NCBI RefSeq assembly: GCF_020740795.1
Contig: NC_067286.1
Location: forward strand, 863,990 to 927,989
From: Apus apus
Taxonomy: Eukaryota; Chordata; Aves; Apodiformes; Apodidae
DNA length: 64,000 bases
Direction: 5' to 3'
In this document: positions 55,501-64,000 of the stretch, piece by piece
How the letters are laid out: every line of letters begins with the position of its first letter
How positions within the stretch are numbered: the stretch's first letter is position 1
Notes under the pieces: generated by a model
What the model saw: only the letters and a program-made list of their open reading frames with translations
The model's database searches: none
Told to the model about the DNA's origin: nothing
Translations under genes and position numbers: made by a program

Positions 55501-58500
55501 ATCACCCAATTCAAGTATCCTGGACATAAATTTAGGCTCTGTGTCTATCACATAGCATGTCAGTCCAGACATCTCACTCAGTTCATCAGCAGGCCATTCT
55601 GTGCTGGCTTCTCCTTGACAGGGAATCTGCTGTGGGGTAAACTGTTTCCTTACACAGGCTTCTGGTGGGATGTTTTCCTTGGCAGTTAGGGAATCGGAAG
55701 GTTTACGAACAGCAAGAGGCCGCCGGGCACTTTTCTGTGTACGGTCTGCAGAACAACTAAGATAAAGTCACATTCCATTAAGTATTTATTTGAGTAGCTT
55801 CCAATCCTCAACAGAGAATCCTCTCCAGGGTCTAAGTCTACTGACAATTTCCATCTACCCGTTTCCACTACAGAACTAGCAGTAAAGTGCCATATATACA
55901 GCTCTTCAGAATGAAGACCATTTATAAAGCAGCTTAAATAGTTCTAAAGTGAGGAGGGACAAGAAGAATGTATTTTCTCATAATGAACTTCGTAGTATCA
56001 TAGAATGGTTTAGGCTGGAAGGGACCTTAAAGATCATCTAGATCCAACTCAACTTCCCAAGTAATGCAATAAACCAAAAAATATGAATACAAACAAAACA
56101 GAAAACCACCCTCAGCCATACAAGAAGCAGCAGTGCATTTCAGCTGGTACAGAAAGTGGCTTGATACTTCAGGTTTCCCTCCCTCTGAAATCTAGGTCTT
56201 TAATAACTCTACCTTGTATTCTGATTTGCCAAAGTAGAGGATTCATCAAATATGGAAAACGACGTGGCAGGATCCAGGGTGGGAAGACCTACACCTGAAA
56301 AGAAAAATCAAGAGGCTCTATTATATCAACAGCTTTTCCACAACAGTATATCCAATGCTACTTAAAACATTTAATAATGCCTTAAAAAAACCCTGTCCTA
56401 GCAGGATGTTACAGAAGTGACATTTAAAGAAATCTATTACAAGAAGGTTTGGTTTTGTCATGTTAATGAACAATGCTTTAACCACCACATTCCATTAGCT
56501 AGCTTGCTCTTTTTTCAGAATATACTTCAGAATTTGTACCTTTTTTCCCAAGGCTGGTCTCATCCCTCTGTTCCTCCTGTTCATCCTCAGAGTCTAAAAA
56601 CACATTTCCCCTTTCTGTATCTGGGCATACATGAAGAGACTGGATAAACTCTGTCAACAGCAGCAGGCAATTCAGGTCAAAAGTTCATTTCTTCAGCACC
56701 CTGCCCCATCGACAAAACTAATACATAATTTCTGGTTGGATTCCTCTACCAAATCCCCTTAGGAAAAAGGACTTAAGATAATATCAACCTCAGTGTTACA
56801 CTCTTTTACACATTTTAGTAAGACTGTATATACAAAAGTGTGAAGAAAGCTCTTCAGCTATTAAAAGAAAAAAGCTCTTCCATTTGTCCTTTCAAATAAT
56901 GACAGTTCTCAGCCCCCAGGTACTTGGTCCTTTGCTGAATACGGCTAAAGGCACTTAATGCCAGCATGGCCTCATTTTCATTCTTCTAATCCACCTAGAT
57001 GTTTGGTTTTAGTTTGTTGCAGTCTTGCTATTCATGCAGAAGACACTTCCCTCCAACATGGCCCTCTTAATGGCAAAAAATTAAAGTACTTACCCTCAGA
57101 ACAAGCTGGTTTCTGTAGCCAAGTACCTTCAGAGACCCAGGATTCACTGTGAAAAACATACAAACTTCCTTCTCATCTTATACACACCTTCACAAAACAT
57201 AACTTAACTTTGTAAAACAAGGCAAGCCAAGCTGACATATGCTATTTGTAAGAAGCTGAGATCCCTCAGACAAATAACCAAGATGATACAAAGCCAGACT
57301 ACAGCTCCTGGTTACAGGCTGCTGCCCAGGGGCATGCCCATGCTGTCTGCAGAAGCAGGCTGTTAATGATTCAGGTGGCTCAGAACTAGTTATCCCCACA
57401 AATTTTCTCATTTCTGGCTAAGAAAATACTGTATTACCTTTGCAACCTTTGAGGCCGTTTCTCTCCAACTTCTATTGCACTAGAAAAAGTAAATCCTTGG
57501 GGTCCTAAAGGTGGCAAAGCTCCTGTTATCTCTGTTGGCTGTAAAAGCAAAATTGTATTTTTTTTCTACAGTGATAGAATCACAAGCCATACAAGAAGGT
57601 TCCAAGAACATTATCATAATCCTGTATAGGGGATTAGAGCCCTGATGGATTAATAATTGTCTTTAGACATTTTAATTTGTACTTTAATTGCATGAAGAAA
57701 AGGTCCATTGTTATTGCTTAGTACATAATTCTACTCTTTGCAAACACATATAACTGTCATAGCAGATTTTAGTTGTACTGCAACTCTTCCAGACATATGT
57801 AAGCAGTGACAGCTTACACCAAACTGCTTGGTGGAAGGGGAAGGGGAGTGGGGGGGAGAGAGAGAACATGCTTTATTAGTTCAGGTGATGAAGGAAAAAC
57901 TTTAAATACTGAACTTTTACTTGTTATTTGTAACCTGTAAGAAAAACAGCATTTAAACAGTACCCAGCAGTGACAGACCAAAGAATATTTGCTTGAAAGA
58001 TACTCAGCTTGACTGGGCTGCATGGAAAAGGAAAAAAAACATCTAATACATCACACACTGTCTAGCAAACCTGGGGAGGAATCAGATATAGCTTTGTGCA
58101 CTGGTCTTGGCCAGGAAGGAGTTAATTTTCTTCAGAGTCTGCCATGATGCTACATTTTGGATTTTTGACCAAAACAGTGTTCCTAACTCACTGTTTTATC
58201 TACTGCTGCTGAGTGCTCACGCAGCACACAGGCCTCGTTCTTCATGCTGCCCCACCAGTGATTTGGCCAAGGAGCAGTTACGCATTTCCTGGAGATAGCT
58301 GAACACCTGCCTCCCAATGGGAAGCAGTGAATGAACTCATTTTACTTTGCTAGAGTGAACAGATGTTTACCTATTGAATTTTTCTTATCTCAGCCCAGGA
58401 GAGCCCACTTTGCAACCCTTCACTTCTTCCCTAGTTCCAGTTTCTCCTCCTGTTTTCTTTTGCACTACAAATTCTCTTTATAAAAGGAAAACACAATGAA

Positions 58501-61500
58501 TGGAGCTTAAGAAAGAGAAATTAGCCCTTAAGCACTTGGTGTACCTTTACTCAAAAAAATTAAGTTCAACTTTAGCATAAGGTATCTTGTCCCACTGTTA
58601 AATAACAATACTTGTAAAGTAACACTACAAAACTTGAAGTCTTTGATTTACAGTCCTGTAGTGAAAGGATGTGGCTCGGGGAGAAGAAATATTTCCCCCA
58701 GCACTGATTTACTGGGTGAGGTACGTGTACAACTGGCTGAAGCATCCCTTCTAAAGAAAAGGTTGAAAAAACGTTAGCCTAAAAGAAACAGATTTGATAT
58801 TGTTCCTCCTTTGAGACTTATTTTAAAAAGCCATTATTTGTAAAAGAAGAGTTAAATGAGGACAATACCCGTTCACATGGTTGTTGCTGCTTGTCATCTT
58901 TCTTCTTTAATTTCTTCTCCAGCTCCTCAATTTTCCTTTGTATTTCTTCCTTCTTCTGTGCTATAGCCTGCATCTCCTCTAAAGAAGAAAAGCTTATAAG
59001 GCACAATGTATATTTCCCATGCAATCTGTGGCTAAAGCCTAAAATTACTTTTGAAGGGGCTAAAACTTCTGATCATCTTTCCCTGTTCCATGGCTTATAC
59101 GTAAAGCTGTCAGATGTGACCTTCTCTATACCTCAGAGCAGTTAAAAAAACTGTCCCGGCAGAAAAAGGAAAGCAGCTTCAACAACAGACAGCTGTGTGC
59201 TACTAAGAACTAAGCATAACTTTGTGACTCCATCTCCAAAAGTCTTATATAATCCATTCTGAAGCATACCTTCAGTTTTCTCTTTTGCTTTCTTTCTGTA
59301 GATTTCAGCTCGGATCTCTTCCAAAGAAAACTCTTCAACTCCAGCATAAACTTTATCTTTACAGTACATCACCACCTCTTTCTTTTCTTCAGTCTCCTGC
59401 TGCTGCACTCGCTGCAGCGGATCCTCCTCTTGCTGAGGTTTGCGGGCGCTTAGCACACGGTTTATGCTGGGTTCAATTTTGCAGGGAGTCCTGAAAAAGC
59501 ATAGTCAGTACTTCAGTGTAACACAGGAAAAGCAAAATGGGAGAGAACAGCTGATTTCAGAAAGTAGCTGTGGAGTAGCTTAAAGACATTCTCTTCTTTT
59601 GTCAGAAAAACACCCAAGAAAAACAGAATGCGCACACATAGCAAGCATGGGAAGGAGTGACAGCAAGGACACTAACTCAAATGGTGTCATCTTAAAAAGA
59701 AAAAACCCTCAAAACAAAGTGTTAATAAGGCCCCAGTCAAGAGCAAATAACATTCTTATGAAACTCTGAACTGCTGAGCATTCTGGAGCTAGTTCTATGT
59801 TTACTTTAGCTCCATCAATCTGTGACCACCCAGGTGACTAGTCCCTAATCATCCTATAAAACAGTTTATCTGTGAGAAGAATAAAGCAGTGGGACTTAAA
59901 AATGGAAGATCTTGGGCTAGATTAAGCCTGGCATTTTAAATTAAACAAAAAAGGGAATAATTAAGATGCGAGAAGAGGGGAGTTTGCTCAAGGATGTTTT
60001 GCATCCTGAGTGAGGGAAATAAACTCCCCTTACAAAACAAACAAACTCCATCCCTGTTCAGTGAAGGAGTCTGTAGCAGTCAGGTTCTTAGCCTGAAAGT
60101 CTTTCTCAGAGTGCTACATGCTAATTTCAGGAGAGAAGATGCAGAATTCGTGCAGTTTTACAGATACCAGTAATCCAGATGACTGCAGCAATTACCTGTT
60201 CCTCAATAAAAGATTATTTGAACAGCTGACCTTAAAAAATGGATTAACTGTGGTCTGGGTAAATAGCTAGTTCAAAAGAAAACACAGTGCACATCTGTTT
60301 TATTTAGCATGTGGATGCACCTGGAACCCTAAGACCCTCTGGGATATTAGGAGGCAAAGGGTACTCCTAATGGTTGTGGGTTTTTAAAAACTTTTATTTC
60401 TGGGGGTAAGTGCTTATTAACAAGATCACCCCAGGGCCCTTTTACCCAAATCTCCAGATGACAACTTGATGGCATGATTTGCACCATGTTTACACTCTTT
60501 CAGCACAACAGTTTCAGGTTTGATTTAGCTGACCATCATGAGGAAATGAACTTACAAGGCAGAAAAAAATAATGTGCTTTTAAACTTTCAGCTGCATAGT
60601 GGAAAACTGCAGGCAGGATGTCCAGTTCCCACCCATTACTTCCTTTTCCCTGGCATAAAAAGATGCTGCCTTCTGTAAATAATAAGTCTTCATCTGACAG
60701 ACCAGCATGTCAAAAGATTCAATTCTATGGTATCACTGACTTTTAGGAGCAAGAAGTAGTCTTATAGCTTAGACAAAACCATAACTTTTTCTATATTGTT
60801 AACCTAGATTATTCTGCACTCCACATGCAACATACAAAGGCCACAAAAAAACCCCATGCTGGTAGCCACCTTCCTGCAGTGTTTGATTATATGCAATTCA
60901 GAGCCAAGGAGCTGTCTGCAGTATCAAACACTCTTTCCCACTTCCCATAGGAAGAGTCTGTGTATTCCATGGCCATCATTAGCCACAGAAGAAGGTTAAG
61001 TAAGCAGCTTTATAAAAAAAAAAAAAAAGCATTTTCCTCTGCTCTAACCAAGCAAAGCAACCCCATCTCCTGGGAATCGTCAGCATTTCAGTGGGCACAG
61101 GACAAGCAGAAAGGTAACTTCAGGCAAAACAGCACACTCCTCATAACCTAAGCAACACTGTTGTCATGGAAACTTTGCTAGCTTGTTTCAGATAAACTCC
61201 AGATAAAGTGAGCACAGAGTTCCCAAAATAGAGGAAAACAGCAGTAATCCCGTCTCAATTCCTGGCTGCTTTCATAGCAAATGGCATCCTAAGAGGAGAG
61301 GTAACTGTTTGTGTAAACACATTGAGTTAAGCTATAAAATTAATTAGCATATATAGATATGATATAGGCTTCCACATAATGAGCAAGTCAAATACTTTCC
61401 CTGTCCTTATGCATCCTCCACCGAGGCCTCTGCCATCAAGCTAAAGTCTTAAGAGCTTCCAGGCTGACAGATTCTAAATTTCTTGTAGATAGGGAGGTTG

Positions 61501-64000
61501 GCAAAACAAGTCAGAATCTTCTGAAGCAGCTTTGATCATTTCCAACACAATCCCCACTTCCCTCTGAGGTGCAGACTCACATGAGTTGTTGCTGGGCTGA
61601 TTCTTCCACGAAGGGGGTGAAACTGGGCATTGGGCAGGGCACCTCTACTGCAGGGTGCACGTGGCTGCGAGGGCGCTGAGGAGGGAAAAGTCAGTGTTAA
61701 CAGCTTAAAGATTCATGTTTAGACTCCACATTCCTCTCTAGCCTGTAACTCCCTTTTCCAAATGTTAGATTTATTTGTAGTTTTTGTTATTTAAAATATT
61801 GAACCTGGTAGACTTCCAAGATTAATGTACAAGATTAATTCTGTTCCAATACATGAACAGTTACAGACCATCAGCTGGGTACAAGCACCTAAGAAAGCAA
61901 GACACACTCCTAAACTACCCAGTTTCTGTTCCTGAGGGAATGCTGGTCAAACAGGGTATTCCAGCTACTCCTCTTGTGTTTTCCAGAAATGCTACAGTTC
62001 TCATTTTTCAGCCAAGACTGTCCCAACTCCATGAGATTATTCCTTCTGCTGTCCACCAAGAACCTCCAGACTTCTCAGTTTTCCTCCCAGAGGCCAATCC
62101 AACACCACAAAAATCCTGCTTTTAGGGTCCATTATTTAAGGTAGGAGAGATGGAATTTAGCCTGACAACATGCTGCTCATCTGCCTATTTGAAATTGCCC
62201 TAGACTCTTTAAGAAAAAGGTACATGGTAGGAATATTTCCAACTGGCTTCTCTTTTCCACCATTTTTCAAACTTTACTTTGGCACCTTCACATTGGCAGT
62301 AAGAAAAGCCTCTGCCCTCTGTGCAACTTTTAGTATCTCCAAGCTTTCACAAGAGGTTATTCCTTCATACAAGCCAGAATGAGCACCATGCTTCAGTGGA
62401 GGGAAATCAAACATCCTCAACTCTTCTCTTAGCTGCAGATTTATTTATTTTTTCTTTAAATTAAATATATTTAAAGAGAGAACAGAGAAAACTCTAAGGA
62501 CAGATATTAAAAGAATACAGAAGTATTTGGAGACCAGAATGAATGTGTTAAGCAGCCCAAAGCAAGGCAACTGGTAAAAACTTTTACATTAATAGTTCTT
62601 CCCCCTCATTCCTCTCAGCTAAATTAAACCTGTGATTTACTGAACTTTCCCATTTACTTAATCACATTGCTTTGTATCTGGTAGTAATTATTCCTGGAGT
62701 TCCTGTGAATTTCAGCCCATTGGCTTCCCTCCCCTTATATTAGTTTGTTTCTGATCTTCACTTATAATGACTTCTATACTTAGAAGTGTAAAATAATTTA
62801 TCATCTGATTACTTTCTGTTCCTCCCCTCCAATCTACAAAGAGCAGGCAAACACTGGGGGTTATCTAAGGACATATGAAACAAACTTGATTTCATAGGAT
62901 TAGTTTCCTTCAGATGTCTTGGATCATTTCTTTAGACCAGCTTAGACACCTGTAGCACAGCTGTTCCTCCTCATCTCTCCAGCATTATTTTAAACCACTG
63001 GAACCTGCTTTCTGTCAGCCTATTGCCAGGATAAATATTCCATTGATACAGTAGCTCTTGAATTCTTTTGATCTCTGCTCTTCTGTTTTCCTCACAAGCT
63101 TCTTCCTTATTTTCATAAGAAGATAGACAACAAGTTCTCAGGTTGCATTGTACGATACCAATTTAACTCTTGCTCTTCTGTCTTACAGAATTAACTAATG
63201 CCTGGTTTCTCTCCCTTTCTTTGGCTGGTGTTTTCCTCTTAAATTCTTTTTCTGCCCTCCAAACAGTTTGGCAGGCCATCTCTACCGATCTTCCCAGTTA
63301 GCAAGAAATACGGTTTAATTATTTAAAAGCTCTAGAGAGTTTTAAAAACTTTTTCTAGCAAGATCAGCTTGCTACACTTGAACAGGTTATGCGCAGCCAG
63401 AGGCTGTTCAGGAAGAAGGCAAGAAAATCTGTAGCTACAAATAGACACAAACCCCAGGCAAGGGAGAAAGAGCACGGCCTTGGTCTCAGTGATCATCATC
63501 TTACATACACCTTCCTCTTTTTCCCCAGTCCATTTTGAGACTCCTTACCCTGCCAGAGTTCCAAGGCCCTGCGCTTAGCTCGTTCTCCTTGGCCCGTGGA
63601 GCTGGAGGTGCTGCCCAAGGCTGTGGGGTAAGGATGGGAATCTCAGGTCCAGAAACTGAATTTTCATCAAACACAGCAAAACCTGGATTACTTGAAAGCT
63701 GCTGAGAAGGTAGAGTCTGGAAGCTTCTGGTTTGGTTTGTGGCTATAAGCAAAAAGATTTATGTAAAGCAACCTCTAAACTATCACACTCAAGTGCAAAT
63801 TCCACAGCAAAAAGATGTAACTCTTCCAATAATAATATGTGATTTCAGCAGCCAAATGTACCTTTAAGTGCATCTCCTACACGACTAATAGGAGCTCTCA
63901 CTTTCTTCTTCCCCCTGCCTTTTAGATCTGCCAGAGACCTTCTCTGAGGTTCTGCAGCTCCCAGAAGACCCGTATCGTTTTCATCAGAAGTTTCCTCCAG
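46388..64000 (-). CDS. BUB1B: BUB1B (BubR1) mitotic checkpoint pseudokinase, 5'-incomplete at the window edge, 18 exons
   Basis: The exons join in phase into 867 residues plus stop, which corresponds to roughly human residues 207-1050. They are 64000-63862, 63742-63549, 61675-61581, 59490-59270, 58978-58869, 57538-57438, 57146-57094, 56294-56213, 55756-55654, 54954-54668, 53741-53557, 52214-52068, 51897-51785, 51519-51358, 50642-50500, 49360-49189, 48825-48719 and 46577-46388. Motifs in order are a RxxL D-box, ABBA-type FAVFDE, the second KEN box (RAKENEL), the Bub3-binding GLEBS segment, a coiled coil, FSIFDE, a STPFH Polo-docking site, the PP2A-B56 motif LSPIME, then a kinase-like domain with HGD instead of HRD and DFS instead of DFG. 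From the family, BubR1 forms the mitotic checkpoint complex with CDC20, MAD2 and BUB3, and recruits PP2A-B56 to kinetochores. The vertebrate kinase domain is regarded as catalytically dead. The N-terminal TPR and first KEN box are outside the window. Confidence 0.96.
46578..48718 (-). other. BUB1B last intron
   Basis: The intron is 2.1 kb with a short A/TA repeat (47386-47404). There is no recognisable transposon or gene. Confidence 0.85.
47392..47404. repeat. Short (TA)n after an A run
   Basis: A short TA repeat adjoins eight A residues inside the last BUB1B intron. Confidence 0.7.
48719..48825 (-). CDS. BUB1B: BUB1B penultimate exon, kinase-like C-lobe
   Basis: The exon is 107 bases, with acceptor GTGATTGCAG and donor AAA before GTAAGT. 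It encodes [20 protein letters not shown], then [15 protein letters not shown]. It matches the human VDLFGIADLAHLLLF segment in length and frame, and is easily missed because it lacks a methionine-initiated open frame. Confidence 0.93.
49189..49360 (-). CDS. BUB1B: BUB1B exon, kinase-like DFS segment
   Basis: The exon is 172 bases, with acceptor CTGCTCAG and donor CAG before GTGTGT. It encodes [22 protein letters not shown], then [12 protein letters not shown] replaces DFG, so the metal-binding loop is degenerate. Confidence 0.94.
49361..50499 (-). other. BUB1B intron
   Basis: The intron is 1.1 kb, with GTCTGT donor and CTGCTCAG acceptor. It is AT-rich unique sequence with no feature recognised. 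Confidence 0.8.
50500..50642 (-). CDS. BUB1B: BUB1B exon, kinase-like catalytic loop (HGD)
   Basis: The exon is 143 bases, with acceptor CTGTTTCCAG. The donor AG before GTCTGT is weak, but it is the one that gives phase 2 and joins to R-I-Y-D-P as in mammals. It encodes [20 protein letters not shown], then [13 protein letters not shown] replaces the canonical HRD, as in other vertebrate BubR1 proteins. Confidence 0.93.
50643..51357 (-). other. BUB1B intron
   Basis: The intron is 0.7 kb, with GTCAGT donor and TTTCCAG acceptor. Nothing else is visible. Confidence 0.8.
51358..51519 (-). CDS. BUB1B: BUB1B exon, kinase-like N-lobe
   Basis: The exon has 54 codons, with acceptor TTCTTGTAG and donor GGG before GTCAGT. 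It encodes [20 protein letters not shown], then [20 protein letters not shown] and [12 protein letters not shown] is the most conserved block. Confidence 0.95.
51785..51897 (-). CDS. BUB1B: BUB1B exon, kinase-like N-lobe
   Basis: The exon is 113 bases, with acceptor CATAACAG and donor AAG before GTAATG. It encodes [20 protein letters not shown], then [17 protein letters not shown]. The final AIK lysine corresponds to the VAIK position. The segment ahead of it has no glycine-rich loop of the usual form. Confidence 0.92.
52068..52214 (-). CDS. BUB1B: BUB1B exon before the kinase-like domain
   Basis: The exon is 147 bases, with acceptor TCTGCCCAG and donor CTGG before GTAAGT. It encodes [20 protein letters not shown], then LEKDVELG, which aligns with human QSPW through IEKEIELG. 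Confidence 0.93.
52215..53556 (-). other. BUB1B intron
   Basis: The intron is 1.3 kb and AT-rich, with no repeat or RNA gene recognised. Confidence 0.8.
53557..53741 (-). CDS. BUB1B: BUB1B exon with KARD (PP2A-B56 binding)
   Basis: The exon is 185 bases. With the acceptor TTCATTCACAG the junction reads [19 protein letters not shown], matching the human KARD sequence residue for residue in spacing: LxxIxE plus the downstream Ser and Thr phosphosites. The exon continues to [11 protein letters not shown]. The donor chosen is ACTG before GTTAGT. A second in-phase GT (GGAG before GTATCA) would drop seven residues; GTTAGT fits the consensus better. Confidence 0.88.
53742..54667 (-). other. BUB1B intron splitting the KARD motif
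   Basis: The intron is 0.9 kb, inserted inside the Ser codon of LSPIME. It carries a second usable in-phase acceptor at 53787 (see findings). Confidence 0.8.
54668..54954 (-). CDS. BUB1B: BUB1B exon with STPFH Polo-docking site
   Basis: The exon is 287 bases, with acceptor TTTTTTCAG and donor CTGAG before GTAATT. It encodes [38 protein letters not shown] and FHG, then a variable acidic part ending CVNKL. The STP site corresponds to the CDK1 site that creates a PLK1-binding epitope in human BubR1. Confidence 0.95.
54955..55653 (-). other. BUB1B intron with open reading extension
   Basis: The intron is 0.7 kb. The upstream exon frame continues open from 55653 to 55471, then meets TAG at 55470-55468. 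The remainder is unique. Confidence 0.75.
55654..55756 (-). CDS. BUB1B: BUB1B exon (ARRPLAV block)
   Basis: The exon is 103 bases, with acceptor TTTATCTTAG and donor TGT before GTAAGG. It encodes [20 protein letters not shown], then ENIPPEAC. The alternative acceptor CTGCAG at 55746 has the wrong phase for the upstream exon. The end IPPEAC aligns with human VSPDVC and the next exon continues DELNG for human DEFTG. The frame nevertheless stays open for 61 codons into the intron. Confidence 0.9.
55757..56212 (-). other. BUB1B intron with short CR1 piece
   Basis: The intron is 0.46 kb. Its only recognisable content is the CR1 end at 55996-56052. Confidence 0.8.
55996..56052 (-). mobile_element. 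Short CR1 LINE 3' end
   Basis: About 57 bases read tatcatagaatggtttaggc then tggaagggaccttaaagatc and atctagatccaac. This is only the extreme 3' end of a CR1 in reverse orientation, so a strongly 5'-truncated insertion. Confidence 0.85.
56213..56294 (-). CDS. BUB1B: BUB1B exon with FSIFDE (ABBA-type) motif
   Basis: The exon is 82 bases, with acceptor TTTTCAG and donor AAG before GTAGAG. It encodes [20 protein letters not shown], then LANQNT. FSIFDE is identical to the mammalian motif, which contacts CDC20. Confidence 0.92.
56295..57093 (-). other. BUB1B intron
   Basis: The intron is 0.8 kb of unique sequence with no feature recognised. Confidence 0.75.
57094..57146 (-). CDS. BUB1B: BUB1B short exon, variable middle region
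   Basis: The exon is 53 bases, with acceptor TTTTTCACAG and donor GAGG before GTAAGT. It encodes [17 protein letters not shown]. Phases fit both neighbours, and the position matches the mammalian stretch containing ENIWQEQPHSKG. Confidence 0.8.
57438..57538 (-). CDS. BUB1B: BUB1B exon, variable middle region
   Basis: The exon is 101 bases, with acceptor GCTTTTACAG and donor AAAG before GTAATA. The 33 codons read [20 protein letters not shown], then [13 protein letters not shown]. Similarity to human is low here. The call rests on matching splice phases on both sides and an uninterrupted frame. Confidence 0.8.
57539..58868 (-). other. BUB1B intron with LTR remnant
   Basis: The intron is 1.3 kb. 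It holds a purine-rich run near 57836-57866 and a diverged ERV LTR (separate entry). Confidence 0.8.
58105..58450 (+). mobile_element. Diverged endogenous-retrovirus LTR (avian type), solo remnant
   Basis: The run has the order of phrases of a common avian ERV LTR: aggagttaattttcttcaga, ttttggatttttgac, acagtgttcctaactcac, ctgctgctgagtgctcac and ctgccccaccagtga. It ends with ttacctattgaatttttctt and atctcagcccaggag, which look like the end of the LTR transcript unit. No retroviral coding sequence flanks it. It lies antisense within BUB1B. The family was assigned from memory of the pattern. Confidence 0.5.
58869..58978 (-). CDS. BUB1B: BUB1B exon, coiled coil
   Basis: The exon is 110 bases, with acceptor TTCTTTAG and donor CGG before GTATTG. 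It encodes the charged helix [20 protein letters not shown], then KKLKKKDDK, aligned to the mammalian segment containing IEEMEKKLK. It is slightly shorter than in human. Confidence 0.92.
59270..59490 (-). CDS. BUB1B: BUB1B exon with Bub3-binding GLEBS segment
   Basis: The exon is 221 bases, with acceptor TTTTTCAG and donor GAAG before GTATGC. It encodes [25 protein letters not shown], and the GLEBS region [19 protein letters not shown] followed by RAEIYRKK. The GLEBS segment binds the BUB3 beta-propeller and places BubR1 at kinetochores. Confidence 0.95.
59491..61580 (-). other. BUB1B intron
   Basis: The intron is 2.1 kb and includes an A15 run at 61014-61028. No gene or recognisable transposon. 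Confidence 0.8.
61581..61675 (-). CDS. BUB1B: BUB1B exon (PSFTPFVEE)
   Basis: The exon is 95 bases, with acceptor CCCTCCTCAG and donor CTCAT before GTGAGT. It encodes [10 protein letters not shown], then [20 protein letters not shown]. The split ATG codon at the end joins the next exon to give MTPCKIEP as in mammals. Confidence 0.92.
61676..63548 (-). other. BUB1B intron
   Basis: The intron is 1.9 kb, AT-rich and unique. Plus-strand open frames at 61853-62382 show no coding sign I recognise. Confidence 0.8.
63549..63742 (-). CDS. BUB1B: BUB1B exon with ABBA motif and second KEN box
   Basis: The exon is 194 bases, with acceptor TTGCTTATAG and donor AGG before GTAAGG. It encodes [17 protein letters not shown], then [20 protein letters not shown] and PWNSGR. 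FAVFDE is an ABBA-type CDC20 contact and KEN is the second KEN box; both are conserved in mammals. Confidence 0.94.
63862..64000 (-). CDS. BUB1B: BUB1B exon with D-box, cut by window edge
   Basis: This partial exon is read from the edge, with base 64000 the first base of a codon. It ends G before GTACAT (phase 1). It encodes acidic sequence, then [20 protein letters not shown] and [10 protein letters not shown], which matches the mammalian QRSTLAELKSKGKK segment. It is likely exon 6 of 23 if the gene has the human exon count. Confidence 0.9.

Noticed and set aside
55735..55750. CTGCAG acceptor at 55746 for the ARRPLAV exon
   Set aside because: It is phase 1, whereas the upstream exon ends in phase 2. 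TTTATCTTAG at 55757 has the right phase and restores the conserved SxxAD block.

Overview
This window is vertebrate nuclear DNA, most likely from a bird. It contains interrupted genes with GT-AG introns, both found on the minus strand. It also has several CR1 LINE 3' ends of the avian type, one diverged avian-type ERV LTR, no Alu or L1 sequence that I can see, and fairly compact introns. The species cannot be named from this sequence.

Two genes account for the coding content, both transcribed right to left. The right part (46,388 to the window edge at 64,000) is BUB1B, which encodes the spindle-checkpoint protein BubR1. I can read 18 exons that splice in frame (867 residues plus stop). The N-terminal TPR part lies beyond base 64,000. 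The left part (1,320-16,316) is the complete coding region of PAK6, a group II p21-activated kinase. It has eight exons and a predicted product of 666 residues, against 681 in human. The order BUB1B then PAK6 in the same orientation is the arrangement on human 15q15.

Region by region: 1-1,319 is PAK6 3' UTR or flank. 1,320-8,143 carries the PAK6 kinase-domain exons. 8,144-16,321 carries the linker and CRIB exons with large introns holding CR1 copies. 16,322-20,781 is probably a 5' UTR intron ending at a CpG-richer stretch that could be a PAK6 first exon or promoter. 20,782-46,010 has no gene I can support and is mostly unique sequence with two CR1 copies and small tandem repeats. 46,010-46,387 is the BUB1B 3' UTR with an AATAAA signal, and the rest is BUB1B exons and introns.

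The two genes are neighbours but are not known to act together. BubR1 inhibits APC/C-CDC20 and stabilises kinetochore attachment through PP2A-B56. PAK6 is a CDC42-responsive kinase. I did not find an undescribed multi-gene system here. The most interesting points are fine-scale: a pair of in-phase splice acceptors that would keep or destroy the BubR1 PP2A-B56 motif, a 61-codon open extension into a BUB1B intron, and a changed androgen-receptor-binding motif in PAK6.
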